Numbered from the stretch's first letter, positions 24,674-32,681 are shown. The stretch: 47,329 nt of DNA from Candidatus Saccharimonadota bacterium (GCA_017545585.1 JAFWMK010000001.1:1-47329); one strand, 5' to 3'. Numbers and translations are program-made. The notes: a model not told the origin generated them from the letters alone.

Positions 24674-25036
24674 CTATTTTTGAATTTCTAAGCCAAATTG
24701 CTCATCCGAAAGCGCTTCCGCTCCAAATGGATTTTGATAATCATTAATTGCATTTATTTCAATTTGAAGTTTTTCCAAATATTCATCCAAAACTTCTGTG
24801 TTGAGTGGCCCACTTTTTTCAAAGGTGTAATTACCTTCTTCGTCCTCTTCATCTTCTTCCACTTCTTCCGTATCCGGCAAAAATCCTGGCCTAGATCTAT
24901 CGAGATAAATATCGCCAGAATAATGATAAATCGCCAAAGACACCGTAGTTAGACCCATTGTAATCACGATCGAAGCTATCGCCAAAATAATCAGATTTCG
25001 AGCACCGCTTTTTGTCTTTTCTGTTTCGTTTTCCAT
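24674..25036 (-). CDS. Small single-pass membrane protein, unknown function
   Basis: This 120-aa protein has a membrane helix at residues 14-36, an acidic run (EEVEEDEEDEEGNY) and a helical C-terminus with DEYLEKLQIEINAINDYQNP. No family was recognised. The A of its ATG is the last base of the stop codon of the upstream secreted-protein gene (TAATG), so they are translationally coupled. Confidence 0.6.
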   Translation of the reverse strand: MENETEKTKSGARNLIILAIASIVITMGLTTVSLAIYHYSGDIYLDRSRPGFLPDTEEVEEDEEDEEGNYTFEKSGPLNTEVLDEYLEKLQIEINAINDYQNPFGAEALSDEQFGLEIQK

Positions 25037-25578
25037 TAGCTTTGCCCCATCCCCACCTTCAACTCTTGCACTAATTTCACCTGCTCATCCGTAAAACCTT
25101 TTAATTTCGTCACGTCTCTACTCACTATCGCTCTCTTTTCTCTTGCTATTACTAGCTTGGTATAAAATCTCTCCGGTTCATTTTTGCAATTTATGTTTAC
25201 TAATTCTTCTAGTGCCTGTTGATAGGAAATAAAATCACTATTAAACCGATCTCGTCTATTCGCAAAATTTGTCTGATTTTCAATTAATTTCGTATTGGAA
25301 ATACTATTTTCGACCAACCGAATATTCAGTGGCACCATAAAATTAGACAAGATTGTTTCATAGTATCGCCCTAGATACACCCTCGTCCTAGAATCTGCCT
25401 TCTGCAAACTCTTTAAAGAATCTTTAATTGTATCACAATGATCAATGATGATATTTTTTTGTTCTTCTGTAACACTCGGTTCAGCTTCGCCTTCCGCGTT
25501 CGCTGACATACCAAAAAGACAAACCAAAGCCACAGGAACTACCAAAAAAACTATTTTTTTAACATTTTTAAATGCCAT
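25036..25578 (-). CDS. Secreted helical protein, unknown function
   Basis: This 180-aa protein has a signal peptide (cleavage near SANA-EGE). The mature part is predicted helical, with many charged residues and two cysteines (DHCDTIKD and NINCKNEPE). ATG 25578 follows TATAAT (25585-25590, TGC extension) by 6 nt, hence leaderless; a 6-residue in-frame extension upstream (MCYNKN) only translates the promoter. Coupled to the downstream 120-aa membrane protein. Confidence 0.6.
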   Translation of the reverse strand: MAFKNVKKIVFLVVPVALVCLFGMSANAEGEAEPSVTEEQKNIIIDHCDTIKDSLKSLQKADSRTRVYLGRYYETILSNFMVPLNIRLVENSISNTKLIENQTNFANRRDRFNSDFISYQQALEELVNINCKNEPERFYTKLVIAREKRAIVSRDVTKLKGFTDEQVKLVQELKVGMGQS

Positions 25579-25609
25579 GTTTTTATTATAGCACATATTG
25601 TGTGTCTAA

Positions 25610-26671
25610 TTATTGCTGACCAATTGTACTATCATCAATTGCCACGTAATTATCAGCATTAGTTAGCATTTCTTTAATCAAAAGATAGCTCTCTACCCAC
25701 CAACTCATCTCTACTTCACTAGCCTCTGGTTCTCCTACTGGACCTTGGTAGTAATAATTATAATAATCGTCATACCAAATCAATCTGCCAGACGCCGAAC
25801 GTTCATATCTTGGAACTCTTACAAGTGTCCCCATTGGATGAATGTTTTTGGCTTGCTTAGCAAAATCCGGTACATAGTTCGCTCCCGAATCTTTCCTTGC
25901 TCCCCACACCATAATCGAACCATATTCATCATCATCAATAGCAAAACTTACGTTAGAGAGTCCACTAATAACTTTTATTTTCATGCCCCAATCTTTGATA
26001 TACATATAATCATCATCTACCTTATTTTCACTAGCCCCAGCACCTACAATTTGATTGGCTAGCTCAAGTGTAGCATGATTCTGATTAATCATCGCTATTA
26101 TGCCAAATGCCATACCACCAAATGCCAAAACCACCAAAGCAATTAACGCGAACATCATTCTTTTTTGTTTAGATTCTAGCGCGGTAAGTTTTACTTGTGT
26201 CTTCTGGTCGTCTGGTTTTATTGCAACTTTTGCCTTTTCAATCGGTTTCACATTTTTAACTTTTTCGTCATCTCTAGAGACACCATCCATATTCTGTCGC
26301 ATTGGCGTCACCTCTACAGTCATAGCGCCATCATCCATCGGCAATACAGTTTTACCCTCAGCTTTTATTTCTGAGTTAGACCGAGCAGATGTTTCGTCCT
26401 TAGAATCATCTGTTTTCGACTCATTATCAACGACCTCATCATCAATAGTTTCATCATCGAAAGCTTCATCATCAAGTCTAGTATCTTCTTCGATTGCTGC
26501 TTCTGCTTCTACAGTTTCGATAGTTTTTTCTCTTTCATCCGGAAATTTTTCATCTACGCTCTTCATCGCCCACACCAAAGGATCCGCACTTTTTGCTTTA
26601 AGTTTAGCGCGTAATTTATCTTCCTCGGTTGGCATCGGAAGTATCCGTTCCTTTTTTTTATGCCTCTTCAT
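25610..26671 (-). CDS. Membrane protein with acidic cytoplasmic half, unknown function
   Basis: This 353-aa protein begins with a basic segment (KRHKKKERILP), then a long low-complexity acidic region (residues ~50-115, rich in Asp, Glu, Ser, Thr), one membrane helix (about 175-200) and an exported domain with Tyr-rich stretches (WYDDYYNYYYQGPVG). No family was recognised. An in-frame TTG at 26674 is possible, but ATG 26671 has the SD AGCGGAG at good spacing. TATAAT at 26695-26700 gives a leader of ~20 nt. Confidence 0.6.
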   Translation of the reverse strand: MKRHKKKERILPMPTEEDKLRAKLKAKSADPLVWAMKSVDEKFPDEREKTIETVEAEAAIEEDTRLDDEAFDDETIDDEVVDNESKTDDSKDETSARSNSEIKAEGKTVLPMDDGAMTVEVTPMRQNMDGVSRDDEKVKNVKPIEKAKVAIKPDDQKTQVKLTALESKQKRMMFALIALVVLAFGGMAFGIIAMINQNHATLELANQIVGAGASENKVDDDYMYIKDWGMKIKVISGLSNVSFAIDDDEYGSIMVWGARKDSGANYVPDFAKQAKNIHPMGTLVRVPRYERSASGRLIWYDDYYNYYYQGPVGEPEASEVEMSWWVESYLLIKEMLTNADNYVAIDDSTIGQQ

Positions 26672-26740
26672 CAAAATCTCCGCTTATGTTTACCATTATA
26701 TCACAATCGTCTTTCAAAAATCAACAATTTTTTCTAAATC

Positions 26741-28657
26741 TTAGTTTCGCTTCAACATCACTGTAAACGCTTCCGGCGGAATATCGATTTTACCAAATCT
26801 TTTCATCCGTGCTTTGCCACGCTTTTGTTTTTCTAGAAGCTTAGCTTTTCTGTCCCGATCACCCGTATGAATTTTTACCAAGACATCTTTTCTGTATGCA
26901 CCAATTGTTTCTCTAGCAATGATTCTAGCCCCAATCGCCGCCTGAAGCGCCACTTCAAAATTCTGCCGCGGTATCACTTCTTTTAATTTTTTCGTCACCT
27001 CTCGTCCAATCGCCTCCGCCTCACTTCGATGCGCCATCACAGATAGTGCATCCATTCTCTCGCCCGCCACCAAAAAGTCTATTCTCACCAAATCTTCTGC
27101 CCTGTATCCATTTAGTTCGTAATTAAACGAAGCATACCCAGAGGTTGCCGATTTTAATTGATCATAAAAATCAGTAAGTAAATTTGCCATTGGCGCCTCA
27201 AAATCAATCACCGCCCGTTCTTCAATATAAGACAAATTCGTTTGGTGTCCACGTTTTTCGTTTATCAGATTAAGCACATTACCAATCATCTCGCGCGGCA
27301 CAATGATTTCGCCTTTTACCCACGGTTCACGAATCTCCGCAACTTCCGTCATATCCGGGAGATCCGACGCTGATTTTATCTCGATTAGCTCACCCGTATT
27401 TAATAAAACTTCATAATTTGTCGAAGGATTCGTGACAATTAAATCCAACCCAGACTCCCGCTCTAGTCGCTCTTTAATGATATCCATATGAAGAAGTCCG
27501 AGAAAGCCAATCCGAAGACCAAATCCTAAAACTGGCGAGTTTTCCGGCTGAAACTGCAGGGCCGAGTCAGACAAAGCTAATTTTTCAATCGCCTCTTTCA
27601 AATCTTTGTATTGATCATTCGATACCGGGAAAAATCCTGCATACACAAACGGCAAAACGTTCTTATAACCCGGCAAAGCCTCATGAGCTGGATTTTTTAC
27701 CAAAGTTACCGTATCGCCAACCTTTGCTTCGCGCGTAGTTTTAAGATTCGTCACAATATAGCCAATCTCTCCAGCTTTAAGAGAGTCTTTTGGCGCCATT
27801 TTTGGCGTCAATACCCCGACCTCAAGCGCCAAACCTTTAGTCTTCGCCGCCATCATCAAAATTTCAGAATTTTTATCAATCTCCCCCTCAAAAATTCGAA
27901 CATAAAGCACCACCCCACGATAATCATCAAAATACGAATCAAATATTAGAGCCCTGGTAGGAGAAACTAAACCAGTATTTTCTGAATCGTAAAATTGATT
28001 TGAATTTTTAACACGTATATTCCTGACGGACCGGACAGGTTCGCCCCGTAGGGGCGGTTCTGCCCGCGTCCCAGCGTATGACGTGCTTAAAAATTCAAGT
28101 CCAGACGAAGAAAATACTGGTTTAGTTTCTATTATCCGATCCAAGATTTTATCAATATTTAATCCAGTTTTTCCGGACACTTCAATAATATCATCCTTAG
28201 AGCATCCAAGCAGATTCATGATCTGCGCCGAAACTCCCTCCACATCCGCCGCGGGAAGATCTACTTTATTAATTACCGGAATAATCGTAAGATCCTGTTC
28301 CAATGCCAGATATACATTAGCAAGAGTCTGCGCCTGAATCCCCTGCGTAGCGTCTACCACCAGAACTGCCGTTTCTACCGCTTGCAATGAGCGTGATACT
28401 TCATACGAAAAATCCACATGCCCCGGCGTATCAATCAAATTAAGTGTATATCCCTTCCAATGCATCGTCACTGGTGCAAGCTTAATCGTGATACCTTTTT
28501 CACGTTCAAGATCCATCGAATCAAGTAACTGCGATTTCATTTCCCGTTTCGAAACCGTCCCAGTAATCTCCATCATCCGATCAGCAATGGTAGATTTACC
28601 GTGATCAATATGCGCAATTATACAAAAATTCCGGATCTTGTCCATTCCAAATTCCAT
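26741..28657 (-). CDS. lepA: Elongation factor 4 (LepA) with an inserted linker
   Basis: This 638-aa translational GTPase has FCIIAHIDHGKST (G1), RGITIK-like EKGITIKLA, DTPGHVDFSYEV (G3), and NKVDLP (G4). The C-terminal domain ends FGKIDIPPEAFTVMLKRN as in other LepA proteins. It is ~39 residues longer than E. coli LepA (599). The extra sequence (about residues 180-230) sits between the G domain and domain II, and its DNA is strikingly GC-rich with a hairpin (28021-28085). LepA acts on stalled or mispositioned ribosomes. A second in-frame ATG (28645) gives MDKIRNF, the usual start, so the N-terminus may be 4 residues shorter. Confidence 0.96.
   Translation of the reverse strand: MEFGMDKIRNFCIIAHIDHGKSTIADRMMEITGTVSKREMKSQLLDSMDLEREKGITIKLAPVTMHWKGYTLNLIDTPGHVDFSYEVSRSLQAVETAVLVVDATQGIQAQTLANVYLALEQDLTIIPVINKVDLPAADVEGVSAQIMNLLGCSKDDIIEVSGKTGLNIDKILDRIIETKPVFSSSGLEFLSTSYAGTRAEPPLRGEPVRSVRNIRVKNSNQFYDSENTGLVSPTRALIFDSYFDDYRGVVLYVRIFEGEIDKNSEILMMAAKTKGLALEVGVLTPKMAPKDSLKAGEIGYIVTNLKTTREAKVGDTVTLVKNPAHEALPGYKNVLPFVYAGFFPVSNDQYKDLKEAIEKLALSDSALQFQPENSPVLGFGLRIGFLGLLHMDIIKERLERESGLDLIVTNPSTNYEVLLNTGELIEIKSASDLPDMTEVAEIREPWVKGEIIVPREMIGNVLNLINEKRGHQTNLSYIEERAVIDFEAPMANLLTDFYDQLKSATSGYASFNYELNGYRAEDLVRIDFLVAGERMDALSVMAHRSEAEAIGREVTKKLKEVIPRQNFEVALQAAIGARIIARETIGAYRKDVLVKIHTGDRDRKAKLLEKQKRGKARMKRFGKIDIPPEAFTVMLKRN
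28021..28085. repeat. GC-rich palindromic insert within lepA
   Basis: This ~65-bp stretch is far more GC-rich than its surroundings. The core is CGCCCC-GTA-GGGGCG (28042-28056), with CGGACAG / CTGCCCG flanking arms (one mismatch) and outer GGAC/GTCC. It encodes about residues 191-212 of LepA, in frame, in a region absent from other LepA proteins. Compare 31921-31994 and 32299-32378. Confidence 0.6.
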
Positions 28658-28668
28658 ATATACTATAT

Positions 28669-28696
28669 ATTATATAACATTTTCTCATTACATCAA
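28669..28696 (-). promoter_or_regulatory. lepA promoter
   Basis: On minus, TTGATG (28691-28696), 16 nt, TATAAT (28669-28674). The ATG follows 11 nt after the -10, giving a very short leader. Confidence 0.65.
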
Positions 28697-28746
28697 GACT
28701 TGAGATATGATAAGCCCCAATCCCTACCCCTATTTTAAGCCATAAC

Positions 28747-28772
28747 AAAAATAGCCCTTCCGGGCTATTTTT
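28747..28772. terminator. Strong bidirectional intrinsic terminator
   Basis: An 11-bp perfect stem (AAAAATAGCCC / GGGCTATTTTT) with loop TTCC. The A/T ends give U-tracts on either strand. It separates the nuclease/sRNA unit from lepA. Confidence 0.9.
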
Positions 28773-28815
28773 GAAGGCCTATTGTATACAATGAAGTATC
28801 TTTAGCACCTTACTG
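28747..28815 (-). ncRNA. Candidate small RNA downstream of nuclease paralogue B
   Basis: A perfect consensus promoter (28822-28850) reads into a ~69-nt unit that ends at the strong terminator AAAAATAGCCC-GGAA-GGGCTATTTTTG (28772-28746 on minus). It holds a 12-nt palindrome, ATTGTATACAAT (28781-28792), and only a 13-codon GTG ORF with no SD. These signals suggest a discrete non-coding RNA of about 70 nt. There is no similarity to any RNA family I know. Confidence 0.6.
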
Positions 28816-28821
28816 CCCACA

Positions 28822-28850
28822 ATTATACTAAAGTATCTCTGAAATGTCAA
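28822..28850 (-). promoter_or_regulatory. Perfect consensus promoter embedded in the 3' end of nuclease paralogue B
   Basis: On minus, TTGACA (28845-28850), 17 nt, TATAAT (28822-28827). The -35 and spacer lie within the last codons, and the -10 begins right after the TAG stop (28828-28830). It cannot serve the nuclease gene and points to a downstream RNA. Confidence 0.85.
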
Positions 28851-29223
28851 CAATCTTCCCGTTTTTCCTTATAATCTTTAGCTGGCATTTTGCCCTTCTT
28901 CTCTTATTAAAAGAATCCCGAATTCTAGAAAACGCTTTATTCTCATTCATCTTACATCTTCTCAAATCTATTACAATATTATATGATTGGTGTCTTGCTG
29001 TTACAAAAATATTATGAATTGTATTCTTGCCATTCCCCATTGGACTTTTAAGTTCCCAGATTTGGTTATCGATTTTTAAATCTGGGCTCTTTAACGGAGT
29101 AGGTCTTAGAAACACAATATCTGTCTTGAAATATTCAGCTACCAAAATTGCTGCTGATATTTCAAAATCATAAGGTCTGTCTTTTTCTGAGGTCTCTACA
29201 ATTACTTTATGGTATTGTTTCAT
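28828..29223 (-). CDS. Standalone CdiA-CT-like PD-(D/E)xK nuclease domain protein (paralogue B)
   Basis: This 131-aa protein is a paralogue of the one at 6475-6855. It carries SPDLKIDNQIWELKSPMG (46-63; D48, E57, K59) and the helix-strand VTARHQSYNIVIDLRR (74-89), the signature of CdiA-CT-type tRNA nucleases. No secretion signal, delivery domain or neighbouring immunity protein is visible. It lies between pnp and lepA, but has its own weak promoter (TATGCT, 29235-29240, just 11 nt before the ATG) under a G-rich box. AGGTTGGTAGA immediately precedes the start. Function could be an orphan toxin, RNA-processing enzyme or defence nuclease; none is proven. Confidence 0.7.
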   Translation of the reverse strand: MKQYHKVIVETSEKDRPYDFEISAAILVAEYFKTDIVFLRPTPLKSPDLKIDNQIWELKSPMGNGKNTIHNIFVTARHQSYNIVIDLRRCKMNENKAFSRIRDSFNKRRRAKCQLKIIRKNGKIVDISEIL

Positions 29224-29283
29224 TCTACCAACCTAGCATATCTAGAGTCAAAATTCAACCCCACACCCCCGCTTATACTAAAA

Positions 29284-31461
29284 CTACTTTTCTATACCAA
29301 TCATCGAAAGACTAAGCTTACCGTGATCAATTGCGACAAGCCTCACGCGAACCTTGTCGCCAACATGCAAAACTTCTTCCACAGATTTAAGGCGTTTACC
29401 TTCCACGATTTGCGAAATATGGAGCATTCCGTCAATCCCAGGAAGGATGTTTACAAACGCACCGAAATCTTTAATTGTTACCACAGTGCCCTCATAAATC
29501 TTGCCAACTTCCGGCTCTTCAGTTAGATCCTTTACCCATTTCAAAGCTTTTTCGATCGATTCCGCATTAGTACCAGAAATCGTCACTAGACCATCCTCGG
29601 CAATATCCACTCCAGCGCCAGTCTCGGAAGTAATCTTGTTAATCATTTCCCCGCCTTTACCAATCACTGCGCCGATTTTGTCTTTGCTAATTTTCACCTT
29701 TTCAATTCGAGGTGCAAAATCCGAAATCTTTTTCCTCGGTTCTGGAATTACTTCAAGCAAATGTTTCAAAATAAACATTCTACCTTCATGACTCTGCTTA
29801 ATCGCCTTTTCGAGAATTTCCACCGGAAGACCATGTACTTTCATGTCCATTTGAAGCGCTGTGATACCTTCAGTTGTACCAGTCACCTTGAAGTCCATAT
29901 CACCAGCAAAATCTTCTGCATCCATCAAATCAGTCAAAACATACGCCTTATCGATATCGGAAGCCTCAATCGGCTGACCCTTAGGTACATCCACCATTAA
30001 GCCCATCGCTACGCCAGACACTGGACGCTTGAGAGGCACGCCTGCATCCATCAAAGCCATACAAGAAGAGCAAGTCGCTGCCATAGAGGTAGAACCATTC
30101 TGAGACATAATCTCAGTCACACTTCTGATTGCATATGGAAAATCCTCTTCAGAAGGAAGCACCGGAAGAAGCGCTCTTTCAGCCAAATATCCATGCCCCA
30201 CTTCGCGACGTCCAGGGGACCCCAATCTACCACACTCACCTACAGTATAAGATGGTGCATTGTAATGATGCATATAGCGCCTCTTACCATCAGTCACTTC
30301 CATCGTATCCACATCTTGAGAATAAGAAAGCGGCGCCAAAGTCACGATATTCATCGCCTGGGTCACGCCACGCGTAAAGAGTGAAGAACCGTGCACTCTA
30401 GGCAGAATCCCAACTTGAGAGGACAAAGGACGAACCTCGGTCAATTTACGACCATCTGGGCGCACTCCTTCTTCGAGGATTCCTCGTCGCACTTCTTTAT
30501 GAACCGCAAGTTCAAAAGCCTGATCATAGACATCACGCAAATTTTCATCATACCATTTTACTTTTTCGTTGTCAGTCTCGCCTTCACCCTTAGAAAGAGC
30601 AAATTCATCATGCATGTTGTATTTCATCTCATCAAGCATTTGTGCCCGTTCCATCACATTACCACGAATCTTCGAACCAAATTTACCTTCAGTCCACTTA
30701 GCCACCTCGGCAATTACTTCATCAGATGGCAAAACCAATTCATATTCTTGCTCTGGCGCTGCTACTTGCTTAGCTAATTGTCGTTGCAAGTCCAAAACTG
30801 GCTGGACATTTTCCACTGCCCAGTGCATTGCTTCAATGATTGTATCTTCTGGTACTTCATTTGCACCAGCCTCCACCATTACTACCTTACCGTCTTTACA
30901 AGCCACCACAAGATCAAGCGGAGATTGCTCTCTTTCGGCTGGCGACAAAAAGCCTTTAAACTCTCCACCAATTCTACCAATCCTAATCCCTGCCACTGGT
31001 CCATCAAATGGCACGCCAGCGTTCATGAGAGCGGCCGACGCCGCAATCATCGCCACACAATCTGGCCTAAACGACGGGTCCATTGAAAGAACCGTACAGA
31101 CCACCTGAATCTCCTGACGATACCCCTTCGGGAAAAGCGGCCTTATCGGACGATCAATCAAACGACCAACTAAGATAGCCTCGTCCGCTGGTTTGCCTTC
31201 CCTCTTAATAAACCGCGAAGCCGAAATCTTGCCCGCTGCATAGAATTTCTCTTCGTAGTCAATCGAAAGTGGGAAAAAGTCCTGCACTACCGGTTTGGTC
31301 CCTACTACTACCGAACCAAGTACCACAGTATCCCCATAGGTCACGAGCACCGAAGATGTAGTCCGAAAGCCTACTCTATTTACTTCCAAAGTTAGCTCTC
31401 GCCCCAACCAATCACAAGACACCTTCATGGTTTTCTTGCCATTAGGGTTAATTATTTCCAT
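29284..31461 (-). CDS. pnp: Polyribonucleotide nucleotidyltransferase
   Basis: This 725-aa protein has two RNase PH domains; the second carries SQNGSTSMAATCSSCMALMD and the metal-binding LTDLMDAEDFAGDMDFK. KH (KDKIGAVIGKGGEMINKI) and S1 (GKIYEGTVVTIKDFGAFVN) domains complete the usual layout. PNPase degrades RNA 3' to 5' with phosphate. Its 5' leader folds into a long hairpin (31479-31540), recalling the RNase III/PNPase autoregulation of E. coli pnp. The start has SD AAAGGA. truB lies upstream, with the pnp promoter overlapping its stop codon. Confidence 0.97.
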   Translation of the reverse strand: MEIINPNGKKTMKVSCDWLGRELTLEVNRVGFRTTSSVLVTYGDTVVLGSVVVGTKPVVQDFFPLSIDYEEKFYAAGKISASRFIKREGKPADEAILVGRLIDRPIRPLFPKGYRQEIQVVCTVLSMDPSFRPDCVAMIAASAALMNAGVPFDGPVAGIRIGRIGGEFKGFLSPAEREQSPLDLVVACKDGKVVMVEAGANEVPEDTIIEAMHWAVENVQPVLDLQRQLAKQVAAPEQEYELVLPSDEVIAEVAKWTEGKFGSKIRGNVMERAQMLDEMKYNMHDEFALSKGEGETDNEKVKWYDENLRDVYDQAFELAVHKEVRRGILEEGVRPDGRKLTEVRPLSSQVGILPRVHGSSLFTRGVTQAMNIVTLAPLSYSQDVDTMEVTDGKRRYMHHYNAPSYTVGECGRLGSPGRREVGHGYLAERALLPVLPSEEDFPYAIRSVTEIMSQNGSTSMAATCSSCMALMDAGVPLKRPVSGVAMGLMVDVPKGQPIEASDIDKAYVLTDLMDAEDFAGDMDFKVTGTTEGITALQMDMKVHGLPVEILEKAIKQSHEGRMFILKHLLEVIPEPRKKISDFAPRIEKVKISKDKIGAVIGKGGEMINKITSETGAGVDIAEDGLVTISGTNAESIEKALKWVKDLTEEPEVGKIYEGTVVTIKDFGAFVNILPGIDGMLHISQIVEGKRLKSVEEVLHVGDKVRVRLVAIDHGKLSLSMIGIEK

Positions 31462-31478
31462 AAAAATCCTTTCTATTT

Positions 31479-31540
31479 GGAGAAAACCTCAGAGACGAAT
31501 CCGCTAAACCCGTAGCGGCCTCATCTCTGCCGTCTTCTCC
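31479..31540 (-). promoter_or_regulatory. Long hairpin in the pnp 5' leader
   Basis: On minus, three nested stems: GGAGAA/TTCTCC (outer), CAGAGA/TCTCTG (middle) and CCGCTA-CGGGTT-TAGCGG (inner), spanning 62 nt and ending 17 nt before the pnp ATG. It resembles the RNase III target of E. coli pnp mRNA in position and form. Autoregulation is inferred. Confidence 0.7.
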
Positions 31541-31551
31541 ACATTATTAAT

Positions 31552-31568
31552 ATTATATTTATATTATA
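31552..31568 (-). promoter_or_regulatory. pnp promoter -10 region overlapping the truB stop codon
   Basis: TGTGGTATAAT on minus (-10 at 31563-31568) contains the truB TAA stop (31564-31566). A second TATAAT is at 31552-31557. Either gives a leader of about 85-95 nt containing the long hairpin. Confidence 0.65.
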
Positions 31569-32280
31569 CCACATCCGGAAGTTTTTTAGCATCCTTCACA
31601 TCCCACTCGCCAATTTTGAGTCGTCGAAGTTCCAGACAATAAGCCCCTGTGCCCAGCGCCTCACCAATATCCTCCGCCAAAGTCCGGATATACGTCCCCG
31701 AAGACACATGGCATCTTAATTTCAAAATTGGATATTCATATTCCAAAATCTCTATATTATATATAGTCACTTTTCTTGAAGGCATCTCAAAATCTTTGCC
31801 CTTCCGTGCCAACTTATACGCCCGCTCCCCATTCACTTTAATCGCCGAAAACTTTGGCGGCGTTTGTTCTATCTCCCCAATGAAATTTTGAAGTATAGAT
31901 TCAAGAGTGTTCAATTGAGGGGCTTTCGGAGGCTGCTGTCGAGAATGAGTGCGCTCGCCCATGGCGATGGGCCGGCCGGACGCGACCCCGAAATCAACAT
32001 AAGGTGAAATCTCCCCTTCAATATCTCCGGTAGTAGAAACAAACCCCAACTTAATCGTTGTTTCATAGACTTTATCCAGTTTCAAAAATTCCCCAGATTT
32101 TTTGGTATATTTCCCAGAAAGCAAAATCAAAAGCCCGGTCGCAAACGGATCCAGAGTCCCCGTATGTCCCACTTTCACCTTATGTCCAAACTCCTCTTTA
32201 AGAAGCCTCCGCACTCTCGCCACCACCCCAAAAGAAGTCATCCCCGCTGGCTTATCAACTAGAATAATTCTATCTTCCAT
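31564..32280 (-). CDS. truB: tRNA pseudouridine(55) synthase TruB
   Basis: This 238-aa protein starts MEDRIILVDKPAGMTSF and carries KVGHTGTLDPFATGLL (catalytic Asp), KLDKVYE, TPPKFSAIKVNGERAYKLAR and CSSGTYIRTLAEDIG-like SSGTYIRTLAEDIGEAL. It makes pseudouridine 55 in the tRNA T-loop. Between the catalytic domain motifs, residues ~96-120 (FGVASGRPIAMGERTHSR and so on) are an unusual, GC-rich-coded insert. The C-terminal PUA-like region of E. coli TruB is absent. The start is set at ATG 32280, 7 nt after TATAAT (32288-32293); earlier in-frame ATGs lie within the promoter. Confidence 0.95.
   Translation of the reverse strand: MEDRIILVDKPAGMTSFGVVARVRRLLKEEFGHKVKVGHTGTLDPFATGLLILLSGKYTKKSGEFLKLDKVYETTIKLGFVSTTGDIEGEISPYVDFGVASGRPIAMGERTHSRQQPPKAPQLNTLESILQNFIGEIEQTPPKFSAIKVNGERAYKLARKGKDFEMPSRKVTIYNIEILEYEYPILKLRCHVSSGTYIRTLAEDIGEALGTGAYCLELRRLKIGEWDVKDAKKLPDVV
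31921..31994. repeat. GC-rich palindromic insert within truB
   Basis: A GC-rich segment with GCCCAT-GGCG-ATGGGC (31957-31972) at its centre and GTCG/CGAC outer arms. It codes residues ~96-120 of TruB, a surface loop. It contrasts with the AT-rich context and resembles the inserts at 28021-28085 and 32299-32378 in composition and hairpin form. Confidence 0.5.
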
Positions 32281-32298
32281 CATATACATTATACCACG

Positions 32299-32378
32299 TC
32301 AACGGGTGACACGTGCGGAGGGGGACCCCCACGGAGCATGCGACGTGGGGGAGGATAGCACGTGGCAGGACCCGTTGA
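32299..32378. repeat. 80-bp GC-rich three-stem palindrome between truB and rpsO
   Basis: Nested inverted repeats: TCAACGGGT/ACCCGTTGA (32299-32307, 32370-32378), CACGTGC/GCACGTG (32310-32316, 32358-32364) and CCCCCACG/CGTGGGGG (32326-32333, 32344-32351). The right outer arm overlaps the -35 of rpsO. It fills the divergent promoter region and looks like an inserted palindromic element. Confidence 0.8.
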
Positions 32379-32403
32379 CAGTAGTAAACAGATATGATAA
32401 AAT
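32375..32403 (+). promoter_or_regulatory. rpsO promoter
   Basis: TTGACA (32375-32380), 17 nt, TAAAAT (32398-32403). ATG 32410 is 6 nt downstream, so the mRNA is leaderless. The -35 overlaps the arm of the GC-rich palindrome. Confidence 0.85.
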
Positions 32404-32409
32404 CATAGT

Positions 32410-32676
32410 ATGATTACAAAAGAGAATAAAGACAAGGCTATTGCCAGCGTTGCTAGAAGCAAAAAAGACGTTGGTTCTCCTGAAGTTCAAGTGGCTATTC
32501 TTACTGCCAGAATCAAAGAAGTAACTGAGCACGTCAAGAATAACAAACATGACTTTATGGCCAAACGCGGTCTCATTCAGATGGTAGGCAAGCGCAAAAA
32601 GCTCTTGAAATACCTCGAGGATACCGACTTTGAGCTATACAAGAAAACCGTTGCCAAACTTGGCCTCAGAAAATAG
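32410..32676 (+). CDS. rpsO: Ribosomal protein S15
   Basis: This 88-aa protein has the uS15 pattern: KDVGSPEVQVAILTARIKEVTEHVKNNKHDF, RGLIQMVGKRKKLLKYLED and YKKTVAKLGLRK. It binds 16S rRNA early in 30S assembly. It is normal in length. It is divergent from truB, unlike the usual truB-rpsO-pnp order, and is probably monocistronic with a strong terminator after it. A leaderless start on a ribosomal-protein gene is notable. Confidence 0.97.
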   Translation: MITKENKDKAIASVARSKKDVGSPEVQVAILTARIKEVTEHVKNNKHDFMAKRGLIQMVGKRKKLLKYLEDTDFELYKKTVAKLGLRK

Positions 32677-32681
32677 TCAAC

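Noticed and set aside
28711-28735. CCCCAATCCCTACCCC near lepA as another G-rich box copy
   Set aside because: Only partial match to the 13-mer and not placed over the lepA -35.
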